Positions 7,797-16,249 of a stretch of 64,000 nucleotides of DNA are shown one piece after another; within the stretch, counting starts at the first letter, position 1, and the number at the start of each line of letters is the position of its first letter. A program made the translations under genes and the position numbers. The notes under the pieces were generated by a model. It made no database searches, was not told the DNA's origin, and saw only the letters and a list, made by a program, of their open reading frames with translations. Source of the DNA: an uncultured Clostridia bacterium (GTDB taxonomy: Bacteria; Bacillota; Clostridia; Lachnospirales; CAG-274); contig CALWSP010000022.1 in NCBI GenBank assembly GCA_944384235.1, forward strand, positions 62,001-126,000, written 5' to 3'.

Positions 7797-8746
7797 TTGA
7801 TTACATTTTAGAAGTTATGGAGGAAAATTTTAAACAATGTAATATAACTGGAAATAAGTTTATTACTATTCTTATGAATAAAAAAAGAAATTTTACTATA
7901 ACAGGTGTTAAAAACAATATAAATTCTAAGAAGGTAGTTAAGGGACACAATAAAGCTAAAAATTACATTATAGGCGAAGGGGAATATGTTGACTGGATGT
8001 ATCAATTAGGTCTTATGGACAAAAATGGTGCTATTTTACAACATAAACAAAAAAAGTTTAGACAAATAAACAAGTTTTTAGAAATGTTAAAAGATATTGA
8101 AAGCGAGATACCTGAAAATTCTATTATTATTGATATGGGTTGTGGCAAAAGCTATTTAAGTTTTGCTATGTATCATTATTTTAACATTATAAAAAAAAGA
8201 AACATTGAAATTAGGGGATATGACTTAAAAAAAGATGTTGTGGATTATTGTAACAATTTAAGTGATAAATTTGGTTTTAAAGATTTAAAATTTTATTGTG
8301 AGGACATAGCAGGAATTGAAAACAAAGATGATAAAATATCTATGATTATAAGTTTACACGCTTGTGATACAGCAACAGATTACGCTATTTATCACGGCAT
8401 AAGGTGGGGGTGTAAAGTTATGATGAATGTTCCTTGTTGTCAGCACGAGTTGTTTTATCAAATTAAGAACGAAAATATGGACATTATGCTTAACCACGGA
8501 ATTATAAAAGAAAGGTTTGCTTCTCTTTTAACTGATTCTATTAGAGCTAGAATTATTGAAATAATGGGATATAAAGTTCATGTTATGGAATTTATAGATA
8601 TGGAGCATACCCCTAAAAATATTATGATTCGTTCTGTTAAAACAAACAAGAAAGCAAATGAAAACTTAAAAATAGAATTAGATAAATTAGTTGAAGAGTA
8701 TAATGTGAAACCAACTTTATATAATTTAATTTTTAAAAACAATTAA
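7793..8746 (+). CDS. Class I SAM-dependent methyltransferase (Methyltransf_32-like), main part of a frameshifted gene
   Basis: This is the catalytic part of a SAM-dependent methyltransferase of unknown substrate. It has motif I (IIDMGCGKSYLSFAMY, near residue 113), an acidic loop (GYDLKKDV), and the LHACDTATDYAI and NVPCCQHEL stretches typical of the METTL25/GSTCD-like group. The TTG at 7793 has no ribosome site, consistent with this being the continuation of the frame at 7581 rather than a separate gene. The intact product would be about 388 residues. A terminator follows. Confidence 0.82.
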   Translation: MIDYILEVMEENFKQCNITGNKFITILMNKKRNFTITGVKNNINSKKVVKGHNKAKNYIIGEGEYVDWMYQLGLMDKNGAILQHKQKKFRQINKFLEMLKDIESEIPENSIIIDMGCGKSYLSFAMYHYFNIIKKRNIEIRGYDLKKDVVDYCNNLSDKFGFKDLKFYCEDIAGIENKDDKISMIISLHACDTATDYAIYHGIRWGCKVMMNVPCCQHELFYQIKNENMDIMLNHGIIKERFASLLTDSIRARIIEIMGYKVHVMEFIDMEHTPKNIMIRSVKTNKKANENLKIELDKLVEEYNVKPTLYNLIFKNN

Positions 8747-8772
8747 AGTGCCTAATTATTGGCACTTTTTTA
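8744..8772 (+). terminator. Intrinsic terminator after the methyltransferase gene
   Basis: An AAAGTGCC/GGCACTTT stem (8745-8752 with 8761-8768) followed by T residues begins at the stop codon. Confidence 0.85.
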
Positions 8773-8788
8773 AATAATTAGTTTTAGA

Positions 8789-8817
8789 TTGATAAATTAA
8801 AGAAAGTATGTTATATT
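8789..8817 (+). promoter_or_regulatory. Sigma-A type promoter for tsaE-tsaB-rimI
   Basis: TTGATA (8789-8794), a 17-base spacer and TATATT (8812-8817) lie between the preceding terminator and the tsaE ribosome site. Confidence 0.6.
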
Positions 8818-8844
8818 AGAAGAAAATAAAATTTGAGGTGCTAT

Positions 8845-9267
8845 ATGGTAATAGAGGTAAATTCAGAAAAAGAAACAAGAAATTTAGGTTTTGAAATGGG
8901 AGAAAATGCAAAAGCTGGAGATATATATTGTTTAAAAGGTGACCTTGGTGTTGGGAAAACAGTTTTTACAAAAGGTTTTGCTGAGGGTTTAGGTGTAAAA
9001 GAAGATATTACAAGCCCTACATTTACCATTGTTAATGAATATGATTCAGGAAAATTGCCTTTTTATCACTTTGATGTATACAGAATTAGTGATAGCGAGG
9101 AAATGTTTGACATTGGTTGTGATGAATATTTTTTTGGAAATGGAGTTTGTCTGATTGAGTGGGCAGAACTAATAGAAGATATTTTGCCAGAAAATGTAAA
9201 GTGGATTAAAATAGAAAAAGATTACACAAAAGATGATTTTAATTACAGGAAAATAGAGGTGATTTAA
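8845..9267 (+). CDS. tsaE: tRNA threonylcarbamoyladenosine biosynthesis ATPase TsaE
   Basis: TsaE is the ATPase of the TsaBDE complex that makes t6A37 on ANN-decoding tRNAs. The 140-residue protein shows Walker A (GDLGVGKTVFTKGFAEGLG, about residue 37), the family motif SPTFTIVNEY and HFDVYRI. The ATG at 8845 is preceded by GAGGTG; a TTG at 8833 overlaps that ribosome site and was not used. It overlaps tsaB by one base, and rimI follows, the usual bacterial cluster. Confidence 0.95.
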   Translation: MVIEVNSEKETRNLGFEMGENAKAGDIYCLKGDLGVGKTVFTKGFAEGLGVKEDITSPTFTIVNEYDSGKLPFYHFDVYRISDSEEMFDIGCDEYFFGNGVCLIEWAELIEDILPENVKWIKIEKDYTKDDFNYRKIEVI

Positions 9268-9971
9268 TGAAAATTTTGGCTATTGATACAACTGGCTTAG
9301 TTGCAAGTGTTGCACTTGTTGATGAAACAAAAACTATTGCTGAATTTACAACAAATTTTAAAAAGACACATTCCCAAACTATTATGCCAATGATTGAGCA
9401 AGTTGTTAAAATGGTAGAGCTTGATTTAAAAGATATTGATTATATAGCTTGCTCAAGCGGGCCAGGAAGTTTTACAGGGCTTAGAATAGGTGCAGCAACT
9501 GCAAAAGGTTTAGCTCACGGTTTAGATAAAAAAATTATTCCTATTCCAACATTAGATGCAATGGCATACAACATTAGTTACAGCGAAAACCTTATTGTTC
9601 CAATTATGGACGCAAGACGAAACCAAGTTTATGGCTGTGTTTATAAAAATGAAACTAACTTAGAAAAAATTACTAATTATTTAGCAACAGATATTAATGA
9701 ATTGCTTGAAATAGTTAAAAACTTAAACAAAAAGGCTATTTTTTTAGGAGATGGCGTTCCTGTTTTTAAAGAGAGAATAAAAGAATATAGTGATAAGTTT
9801 GAATTTGCTAAACCTTTTAATAATATGCAAAGAGCAAGTGTATTAGGCGCTTTAGCTTTAGAGAGAATTGAAGATGCTATTTTACCTAATGAATTTGAAA
9901 TTATGTATTTAAGAAAATCACAAGCAGAAAGAGAATTGGAAGAAAGAAATGCAAGTAGTAAAAATGAATGA
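9267..9971 (+). CDS. tsaB: tRNA threonylcarbamoyladenosine biosynthesis protein TsaB
   Basis: TsaB is the ASKHA-fold partner that dimerises with TsaD in t6A synthesis. It begins with the ATPase-like strand MKILAIDTTG and carries the family motif SSGPGSFTGLRIG (about residues 68-80). The 234-residue length is typical. It lacks the metal-binding His motif of TsaD, which separates the two paralogues; tsaD is not in this window. The start overlaps tsaE (ATGA-type junction) and the end overlaps rimI by 23 bases. Confidence 0.95.
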   Translation: MKILAIDTTGLVASVALVDETKTIAEFTTNFKKTHSQTIMPMIEQVVKMVELDLKDIDYIACSSGPGSFTGLRIGAATAKGLAHGLDKKIIPIPTLDAMAYNISYSENLIVPIMDARRNQVYGCVYKNETNLEKITNYLATDINELLEIVKNLNKKAIFLGDGVPVFKERIKEYSDKFEFAKPFNNMQRASVLGALALERIEDAILPNEFEIMYLRKSQAERELEERNASSKNE

Positions 9972-10407
9972 AAGCCATATTGATGGTATTTTAAAAATTG
10001 AAAATGAAAGTTTCGCTATTCCTTGGAGTAGGGCAGCAATTGAAAAGGAACTTAAAAATAAGTTTGCTATATATTTTGTGGCAGTTGAAAATGGCGAGGT
10101 TTTAGGCTATGGTGGTATGTGGCATATAGTAAATGAAGGGCATATAACAAACATTGCTGTTTCTGAAAAACACAGAAGAAAAGGTATAGCTGACAAAATT
10201 CTAGAAAAATTAACAAACATTGCACAAGAAAAGGAAATGATGGGTTTGACTCTTGAAGTTAGAATTAGTAATCAAGGTGCTTTAAATTTATATAAAAAAC
10301 ACGGATTTAAGTTAGAAGGTATTAGACCAGAATATTATGAGGATAACAAAGAAGATGCTTATATAATGTGGAAATATCTTATTGACGAGGAGGAAGTTAT
10401 AGGATAA
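9949..10407 (+). CDS. rimI: Ribosomal protein bS18 alanine N-acetyltransferase RimI
   Basis: This GNAT acetyltransferase acts on a protein N-terminus, classically bS18. The 152-residue protein shows the RimI N-terminal pattern (MNESHIDGILKIENESF, then IPWS), the acetyl-CoA loop EKHRRKGIADKIL near residue 78 and LEVRISNQGALNLYKKHGF near the C-terminus. It overlaps tsaB by 23 bases, and the tsaE-tsaB-rimI order supports the assignment. A Lon-like protease gene follows 13 bases later. Confidence 0.92.
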   Translation: MQVVKMNESHIDGILKIENESFAIPWSRAAIEKELKNKFAIYFVAVENGEVLGYGGMWHIVNEGHITNIAVSEKHRRKGIADKILEKLTNIAQEKEMMGLTLEVRISNQGALNLYKKHGFKLEGIRPEYYEDNKEDAYIMWKYLIDEEEVIG

Positions 10408-10420
10408 TAGGAGGTAATGT

Positions 10421-12814
10421 ATGATAGAAAAACTAGAGTATGGAAAGTTAAACAGGGTTTTTGATGAATTAAAATTTAATTTAAATGAATGTGAAAACAA
10501 TGATAAGTTAGTTGGCCAGCCAAATGGTGAGGAGGCACTTATGTTTGGTTTAAATATGAAAAGCAAAGGATATAACATATATTTAGCTGGACAATCTTCA
10601 AGTGGTAAAACTAGCTTTGCAAAAAAATATGCTGAAAAAATTGCTAAAACTGAAAAAAGACCTAATGATATGTGTTATGTTTTAGATTTTGAAAACCCTG
10701 CAACACCTAAACTTTTAAGCCTTAAAGCAGGAATGGGAAAAGAATTTAAATCAGATATGGAAGAACTTGTTAATCAATTAAGCATTGAAATTCCTAAGGC
10801 GTTAACATCTGTTGAAGTTTCAAACGATAAAGACAGAATACTTAAAAATTATAAAGCTAAAAAGGACGACCTTTTAAAAGAGTTGACTGAAGAAGCTAAA
10901 AAATTTAACTTCGGGGTTAAAACTAACGGCAATGGTGGAATATTCTTTTTACCTATTGTAGATGGCAAAATGATTAGCGAAGAAGATTATGAAAACCTTT
11001 CAGAAGAAGTGAAAGAAGAAATTAGCGAAGGCTCTGATGAAGTTCAAGAGCTTGCAAGCCTTACTATGAAAAGCTTGAGAGATTATGATAGATTAGCAAA
11101 AAATGAAATTGATAATTTAGAATATAACATTAGCCTTTTTACAGTTGGACATTATTTAAGCCCTATACAAAATAAATATATAGATAATGAGGGTGTTACT
11201 AAATACCTTTTAAGTGTAAAAGAGGATATATTAGAAAACATTGAGCTTTTTATGGAAGAAGATGAAGAAGTTAGTGAAGACCCTCTTTCTGTAATGATGC
11301 CGTGGAATATAAAAAAGTCAAACAAAGAACTGTTAGGAAAATATGGGGTTAATTTGTTTGTTGACAACAGCGAGCTTGAAGGAGCGCCTGTAATAGTTGA
11401 TTATAACCCTAATTATGTAAATCTTGTTGGTGAAGTTGAATATGAAAACGAAAATGGAAACTTTACAACAGATTTTATGAAAATTAAAGCTGGTTTATTG
11501 CACAAAGCTAATGGCGGATATTTAATTTTTCACGCATCTGACCTTTTGGTTAATGCTTTTGCTTGGGATACATTAAAGAGAATATTAATAACTAACAAAG
11601 TGACAATTGAGCCTTTAAAAGAATATCAATTTGGTGGCATTGCAGTTGCTGCTTTACAGCCTGAAAGTGCGGAAATAAATGTTAAAGTTATTATTGTTGG
11701 CTCAATGTATTATTATGAGCTTTTAAAAGAATATGATGATGATTTTAACAAGTTGTTTAAAATTTGTTCTATTTTTGATTATGAAATGGATTATTCAAAT
11801 GAAAACATAAAAGATATGTTTGGTTTAGTTAAAAAGTATATTTCTGAAAACAACTTGCTTGAAATTACAGAAGATGCTGTTTCAAAACTTTTAGAATATT
11901 CCGTTAGAATTGCTGAAAGACAAGACAAACTTACAACAAGGTTTGGTCTTATTTGTGACATATTATCTGAGGCAAACACTTGGGCAAAAATGGATAGTAT
12001 GAATAAAATAAATGGCGAATATATTAAAAAAGCTATAAACAAAAAAGTTGAACGAGTTAATATATATGCTAAGAAATATAATAAAATGATTTTGGAAAAC
12101 GAAATTATGATTGACACAGACGGATATAAAGTTGGGCAAATTAATGGTCTTTGTGTTATGGAAATGGGGGATTATACCTTTGGTATGCCAACTAGAATAA
12201 CTGCAAGCACTTACAACGGAAAAGCTGGTGTTGTAAACATTGAAAAAGAAGCAGAGCTTTCTGGTTCAATCCACGATAAAGGTATGCAAGTTATTATTGG
12301 ATATTTAGGAAGCAAATATGCTCAAAAAAATCCATTAACTCTTAGTTGCAGAGTTTGTTTTGAGCAAAGCTATAATGGTGTTGACGGAGATAGTGCATCT
12401 TCAACAGAGCTTTATTCTATAATATCTAGTTTAAGTGAATGCCCTATAAACCAAGGGTTAGCTGTTACTGGCAGCGTGAACCAAAAAGGTGAGATACAGC
12501 CAATAGGTGGTGTTACACACAAAGTAGAGGGCTTTTTTGATGTATGTAAAGAAAGAGGGCTAACTGGAAAACAAGGTTGTATAATTCCTAGACAAAATAT
12601 AAAAGATTTAGTTTTAAAAGAAGAAGTAGTTGAAGCTGTTAAAAACAATTTATTTAATATATATGCAATAGATAACATTGATGACGGAATTGAACTGTTA
12701 ATGGAAAGAAAAGCTGGAAAATTATTAGCAAGTGGTGGTTTTAGCAAAGACAGTATACATTACCTTGTTGACAAAAAACTAAAGACTTATTACAAAAAAG
12801 CTATTGAAGCGTAA
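10421..12814 (+). CDS. Lon-like ATP-dependent protease (LonB-type, AAA_32/Lon_C)
   Basis: This 797-residue protein combines an N-terminal ATPase module (Walker A GQSSSGKT, residues 57-64) with a C-terminal S16 protease domain. The catalytic dyad is visible: Ser658 in DGDSASSTE and Lys701 in GGVTHKVEGF, 43 residues apart as in classical Lon. There is no N-terminal LAN substrate domain and no membrane anchor, which places it among the Lon-like proteases of Clostridia rather than LonA. GGAGG precedes the ATG, and it likely shares the tsaE-rimI transcript. Its substrates are unknown. Confidence 0.9.
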   Translation: MIEKLEYGKLNRVFDELKFNLNECENNDKLVGQPNGEEALMFGLNMKSKGYNIYLAGQSSSGKTSFAKKYAEKIAKTEKRPNDMCYVLDFENPATPKLLSLKAGMGKEFKSDMEELVNQLSIEIPKALTSVEVSNDKDRILKNYKAKKDDLLKELTEEAKKFNFGVKTNGNGGIFFLPIVDGKMISEEDYENLSEEVKEEISEGSDEVQELASLTMKSLRDYDRLAKNEIDNLEYNISLFTVGHYLSPIQNKYIDNEGVTKYLLSVKEDILENIELFMEEDEEVSEDPLSVMMPWNIKKSNKELLGKYGVNLFVDNSELEGAPVIVDYNPNYVNLVGEVEYENENGNFTTDFMKIKAGLLHKANGGYLIFHASDLLVNAFAWDTLKRILITNKVTIEPLKEYQFGGIAVAALQPESAEINVKVIIVGSMYYYELLKEYDDDFNKLFKICSIFDYEMDYSNENIKDMFGLVKKYISENNLLEITEDAVSKLLEYSVRIAERQDKLTTRFGLICDILSEANTWAKMDSMNKINGEYIKKAINKKVERVNIYAKKYNKMILENEIMIDTDGYKVGQINGLCVMEMGDYTFGMPTRITASTYNGKAGVVNIEKEAELSGSIHDKGMQVIIGYLGSKYAQKNPLTLSCRVCFEQSYNGVDGDSASSTELYSIISSLSECPINQGLAVTGSVNQKGEIQPIGGVTHKVEGFFDVCKERGLTGKQGCIIPRQNIKDLVLKEEVVEAVKNNLFNIYAIDNIDDGIELLMERKAGKLLASGGFSKDSIHYLVDKKLKTYYKKAIEA

Positions 12815-12820
12815 AAGAAA

Positions 12821-12850
12821 AAAGGACTGATTTATTTTCAGTCCTTTATT
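12821..12850. terminator. Bidirectional terminator between the Lon-like protease and the kinase
   Basis: A 10-bp stem (AAAGGACTGA with TCAGTCCTTT) flanked by A and T runs lies between two convergent genes; it overlaps the 3' end of the kinase gene. Confidence 0.85.
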
Positions 12851-13488
12851 TTTTGATTATATAGAGGAAGGGTTATTGTTGTTTTTAACCCATTTTCAAT
12901 ATTATTAAAACATATGTTACCTTTATGAAGTTCTACTATTGATTTACAAATCATTAATCCTAAACCACTACCATTTTCTTTTGTGGTAAAAAAAGGCGTA
13001 TATATATTATTAATAATATTTTCTGATATACCAGAGCCACTGTCTATTATGTCAATTTTTATATTGTTATTTAAAGAATATAATTTAGTTATTATATATC
13101 CATCTTTATTTATTGCTTCAACAGAATTTTTATATATATTTAAAAATAGTATAAAAAGTTTTTTATAATCTCCTAATATGTTTAAATCTGGATTAATGTC
13201 AAAAATAAAATTTATATTTTTATTTGGTAAAAGAGAAAATTCTTCTGTCACATCAAATATCAAATCTTCTAAGAAAATTAATTCATTTTGTGAGCTTGGT
13301 TGCAACAAAGTATTATAGTCTGAAATAAGAATGCTTAACCTATTTAACTCTTTATCTATTACGCTAAAACACTTATTAAAATTTGGCTTTACAGAAAGTT
13401 TAATATAATCTATATTAGCTTTAATTATTGAAATAGGATTTTTTATTTCGTGAGCTAATGCTGCCGCCAATTCATTTTTATTATTCAT
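12838..13488 (-). CDS. Soluble sensor histidine kinase without a sensory domain
   Basis: The 216-residue protein consists only of a dimerisation/phosphoacceptor helix pair (LAHEIKNPISIIKANI, His near residue 13) and a HATPase_c domain (N box IYKNSVEAI, G1 IDSGSGI, F box PFFTTK, G2 NGSGLGLMICKSI). It has no membrane segment, PAS or HAMP domain and no adjacent response regulator. AAGGAGAG precedes the ATG. It lies 12 bases after the LysM membrane protein gene, so the two are surely co-transcribed. By analogy with clostridial orphan kinases it could act on Spo0A, but that is inference. Confidence 0.88.
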   Translation of the reverse strand: MNNKNELAAALAHEIKNPISIIKANIDYIKLSVKPNFNKCFSVIDKELNRLSILISDYNTLLQPSSQNELIFLEDLIFDVTEEFSLLPNKNINFIFDINPDLNILGDYKKLFILFLNIYKNSVEAINKDGYIITKLYSLNNNIKIDIIDSGSGISENIINNIYTPFFTTKENGSGLGLMICKSIVELHKGNICFNNIENGLKTTITLPLYNQKIKD

Positions 13489-13500
13489 ATTTTACTCTCC

Positions 13501-14595
13501 TTAAGGCAAAAGAATTGTTCTTCCTGCAACTATTTTATCATCTTTTATGTTGTTAATTTTTCTTATTTCATTTATTTTTGTTAAATCTCCATACTTTTCT
13601 CTGCAAATGCTAATTAAAGTGTCTCCTGTGCTAATTTTATATTTTGAATAGCTAGTCTTTTTTGTTTGATTTTCTTTTGTTGTAGTTTCTGTTTCTCTTT
13701 CAGTTGTTTGTGTAGATTGTGTGTAGGCTGCAAAAACAGCTTGGCTATGTTGAAATTCCTCTTGAAGTGCAGTTAATTGAATTTGCAATTCTTTTATTTT
13801 ATCATCATTTTGAATAAGCCCAGCACCCATTAGAAAACATACCATTAACATTACAAAAGAAACACTGCTTAGCAAATTTACTGTTTTGCCAGGGTCTGTT
13901 TTAGGGTAGTGTTTTGGCACTTTTTTCATTGTAATAGCTCTAGCTCTTATTCCAGCATCAATTTTTTCTTCTTTCTCCTCTTTTTTTATTTCTTTATTTT
14001 CTTCTTTATCTACTTCAATTATATCTTGCTTGTCTTTTTTTATTTTATTTTCTATCATATATTCTTGCATACCATCATTTTTTTCATAATATATGATATA
14101 TCCTTTTATTGCTCCAAAAACTTCCTCATTATTATTCCATTTATAAAAACCGTTTATTTTTTCAATAGGGTCTATTATGTAAAGAACTTGCAAGCCTCTT
14201 GTTAAATTATTTTTTTGAAAAGCACATATTTTTTCGCTTATATAATCTTCAAAGCCTGGTTGAACATAAGCCCAGCCAACTATTTGGCTTCCTTCAAAAT
14301 ACAGACCTAATTGTTTTTCAGCATATTGCCAACTTTTTTCTGTTAATTCTGTCATACCGTTTTTTTGCAGGGTATATTTACCTTGAATCACTCCGTGAAT
14401 AAAAAGAATGTTTTCGTCATTAATGCTCATATTTCGTCCAACTAGAAGAGCAATTTTTTCTTTTCCATCTTGCGATTTTGAATATTGTTCTAGATAGGTA
14501 TAAGCAAAGTCTTCAAGATATATCCTATTATTGTTTGGAATATCGCCTATTTGCTTTATATTATTTGGCAAATTATTCAATTCTTCATTAGTCAT
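13501..14595 (-). CDS. Membrane protein with degenerate JAMM/MPN-like domain and C-terminal LysM
   Basis: I place the start at ATG 14595 (AAAGGAAG upstream), giving 364 residues. Residues about 20-190 resemble a JAMM/MPN domain, but where active enzymes have HXHPG...SXXD this has GWAYVQPGFEDYIS, so both metal-binding His are gone. A highly charged stretch follows, then one membrane helix (about 238-262), a coiled coil, a Thr/Glu-rich linker and a terminal LysM (ISTGDTLISICREKYGD...AGRTILLP). Basic residues before the helix suggest N-in, LysM-out topology. The kinase gene follows directly. The function is unknown. Confidence 0.75.
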   Translation of the reverse strand: MTNEELNNLPNNIKQIGDIPNNNRIYLEDFAYTYLEQYSKSQDGKEKIALLVGRNMSINDENILFIHGVIQGKYTLQKNGMTELTEKSWQYAEKQLGLYFEGSQIVGWAYVQPGFEDYISEKICAFQKNNLTRGLQVLYIIDPIEKINGFYKWNNNEEVFGAIKGYIIYYEKNDGMQEYMIENKIKKDKQDIIEVDKEENKEIKKEEKEEKIDAGIRARAITMKKVPKHYPKTDPGKTVNLLSSVSFVMLMVCFLMGAGLIQNDDKIKELQIQLTALQEEFQHSQAVFAAYTQSTQTTERETETTTKENQTKKTSYSKYKISTGDTLISICREKYGDLTKINEIRKINNIKDDKIVAGRTILLP

Positions 14596-14632
14596 TTTGG
14601 ACTTCCTTTCCTTAAAAATTTTATAAATAAAT

Positions 14633-14663
14633 ATTATCACAGTTAATAAAATATTTATGTCAA
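14633..14663 (-). promoter_or_regulatory. Candidate promoter for the LysM protein-kinase pair
   Basis: On the minus strand TTGACA (14658-14663) and an extended -10 TGTGATAAT (core 14633-14638) are separated by 19 bases, longer than ideal. Its position supports the internal start at 14595. Confidence 0.4.
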
Positions 14664-14804
14664 AGATTGGTATTACAACTTTTAAATCAAAAGCAAATAT
14701 TTTCAAAAACAAATATTAAAAGTCAAATATTTACGCTTTAAGAAAAAAGTTTCAATTTACATAAATATTTTATAATTGTAAATATTAATTATGAGGTGAA
14801 AAAG

Positions 14805-15347
14805 ATGTTTGAAAAAAGAAATTATATTTCAAGTTCAGATATTAATAGTAGATTTATTTTAAGCCAGCATATTAAAAAATATATAAACAAAAAAATTGAT
14901 AAATATAGCGACGTTGTAGTTTTTTGTATTGGAACTGACAGAGCAACTGGAGATGCTTTAGGGCCACTTGTTGGAACTAGTTTAGAGAACAAAGGCTTAA
15001 AAAATGTATATGGAACTATTGATACCCCAATACACGCAATAAATTTAAGTGAGAAAGTAAAAAAGGTATATGAGTTTTATGAAAAACCTTTTATTATTGC
15101 AATTGATGCTTGTTTAGGCGTTAACCACCATATAGGAAATATGAGCATATGGGAAGGAGCTATATCACCAGGGGCTGGAATATCAAAAAATTTAATTGAA
15201 GTAGGTGATATTGCTATAACTGGAATAGTTAATAGATGGAGTTACAATGGAATTTTTCAACTTCAAAGCACAAGGTTATCTATTGTTATGAAAATGGCCG
15301 AAATAATATCAGATAGTATAGAAGAAAGCATTAAAAATATTTATTAA
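14805..15347 (+). CDS. yyaC: Spore protease YyaC family protein (DUF1256)
   Basis: YyaC is a sporulation-associated protein related in fold to the hydrogenase-maturation/GPR-type peptidases. The 180-residue protein shows the family stretches CIGTDRATGDALGPLVG (about 40-56), IIAIDACLG and ISPGAGISKNL. The ATG at 14805 follows GAGGTG with good spacing; a GTG at 14796 is part of that site. It is divergent from the LysM protein gene and stands alone, ending before the promoter of the cyclophilin lipoprotein. Confidence 0.9.
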   Translation: MFEKRNYISSSDINSRFILSQHIKKYINKKIDKYSDVVVFCIGTDRATGDALGPLVGTSLENKGLKNVYGTIDTPIHAINLSEKVKKVYEFYEKPFIIAIDACLGVNHHIGNMSIWEGAISPGAGISKNLIEVGDIAITGIVNRWSYNGIFQLQSTRLSIVMKMAEIISDSIEESIKNIY

Positions 15348-15360
15348 TTCCTTTTTATAC

Positions 15361-15389
15361 TTGACAAATTTTGATTAATTAAATATCAT
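15361..15389 (+). promoter_or_regulatory. Sigma-A type promoter for the cyclophilin lipoprotein gene
   Basis: TTGACA (15361-15366), a 17-base spacer and TATCAT (15384-15389) lie 28 bases before the AAGGAG ribosome site. Confidence 0.7.
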
Positions 15390-15422
15390 TATATAAAAAG
15401 ATTAAGTCAAGGAGTTGTTATA

Positions 15423-16247
15423 ATGAAAAAGAAAATTATATTAAGTCTTTCAGCTATTATTTTAGCTTTTGGTATGGTTGGTTGCGATAGTAATAGCCAA
15501 AATAATGACGTAAGTTCAAACAGTGGAATAAGTGCAGAGCAAGAAAAACAATTAATTGATGCGGCAGTTGAAATAGATGAGCATAAAGCTTTACCTCAAT
15601 TAGATGGAGTGAAACAAGGCGATACAATTGCCACTATTCATACAAACAAAGGTGATATAAAAGTTTGGTTCTTCCCTGATTATGCTCCAAAAGCAGTAGA
15701 AAACTTCACTACTCACGCAAAAAATGGTTACTACAACGGAGTTAAATTTCACAGAGTTATTAATGATTTTATGATTCAAGGTGGTGACCCTAAAGGGGAT
15801 GGCACTGGTGGTGAAAGCATTTGGAATTCTGACTTTGAAAACGAAGTTTCACTTGATTTAAGAAGTTTCAGAGGTGCTTTATGTATGGCTAACGCCGGCC
15901 CTGACACAAATGGTAGCCAATTCTACATTGTTCAAAACAATCAAGGTGAACAATGGGCAAATGCTTTTAAAAATATGGACGGAAGTCAACCTTATTCAAC
16001 TGGTGCACAAGTGTTTAAAAACAGTAAAAATGAATTATTAACTGGCAACGATGTATATACTCAAGATGTTATAGATGCTTATTCTGAACTTGGAGGATAT
16101 CCATCTTTAGATTTAGGTTATACTATATTTGGTCAAGTTTATGAAGGTATGGATATTGTTGACAGCATTGCTAGCGTTCAAACAAACGAATCTGACAAAC
16201 CTTTAGAAGATATTATTATTGAAAGCATTGAAGTAGGAACTTATTAA
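15423..16247 (+). CDS. Lipoprotein peptidyl-prolyl cis-trans isomerase (cyclophilin)
   Basis: This is an extracytoplasmic cyclophilin that would catalyse prolyl isomerisation in exported proteins. Residues 1-20 form a lipoprotein signal with lipobox MVGC (Cys21), followed by an Asn/Ser-rich linker. The cyclophilin domain (about 70-270) shows [15 protein letters not shown] and [21 protein letters not shown]. An insertion of about 45 residues ([11 protein letters not shown]... to [10 protein letters not shown]) precedes the [14 protein letters not shown] strand. It has its own promoter, and the next gene starts 3 bases after its stop. Confidence 0.93.
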   Translation: MKKKIILSLSAIILAFGMVGCDSNSQNNDVSSNSGISAEQEKQLIDAAVEIDEHKALPQLDGVKQGDTIATIHTNKGDIKVWFFPDYAPKAVENFTTHAKNGYYNGVKFHRVINDFMIQGGDPKGDGTGGESIWNSDFENEVSLDLRSFRGALCMANAGPDTNGSQFYIVQNNQGEQWANAFKNMDGSQPYSTGAQVFKNSKNELLTGNDVYTQDVIDAYSELGGYPSLDLGYTIFGQVYEGMDIVDSIASVQTNESDKPLEDIIIESIEVGTY

Positions 16248-16249
16248 TT

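Noticed and set aside
7775..7800. Programmed ribosomal frameshift in the methyltransferase gene
   Set aside because: The zero-frame codons at the A-run do not form an X-XXY-YYZ heptamer, and there is no clear downstream stem. An indel is simpler.
14596..14712. Upstream extension of the LysM protein frame with a hydrophobic segment
   Set aside because: The extension crosses a promoter-like TTGACA element, and a well-placed AAAGGAAG marks the ATG at 14595. The hydrophobicity is a by-product of AT-rich DNA.
14755..14790. Sigma-G-like promoter before yyaC (ACATA-N17-AATATTA)
   Set aside because: The first -35 base and the spacing both deviate in a very AT-rich stretch, where chance matches are common.
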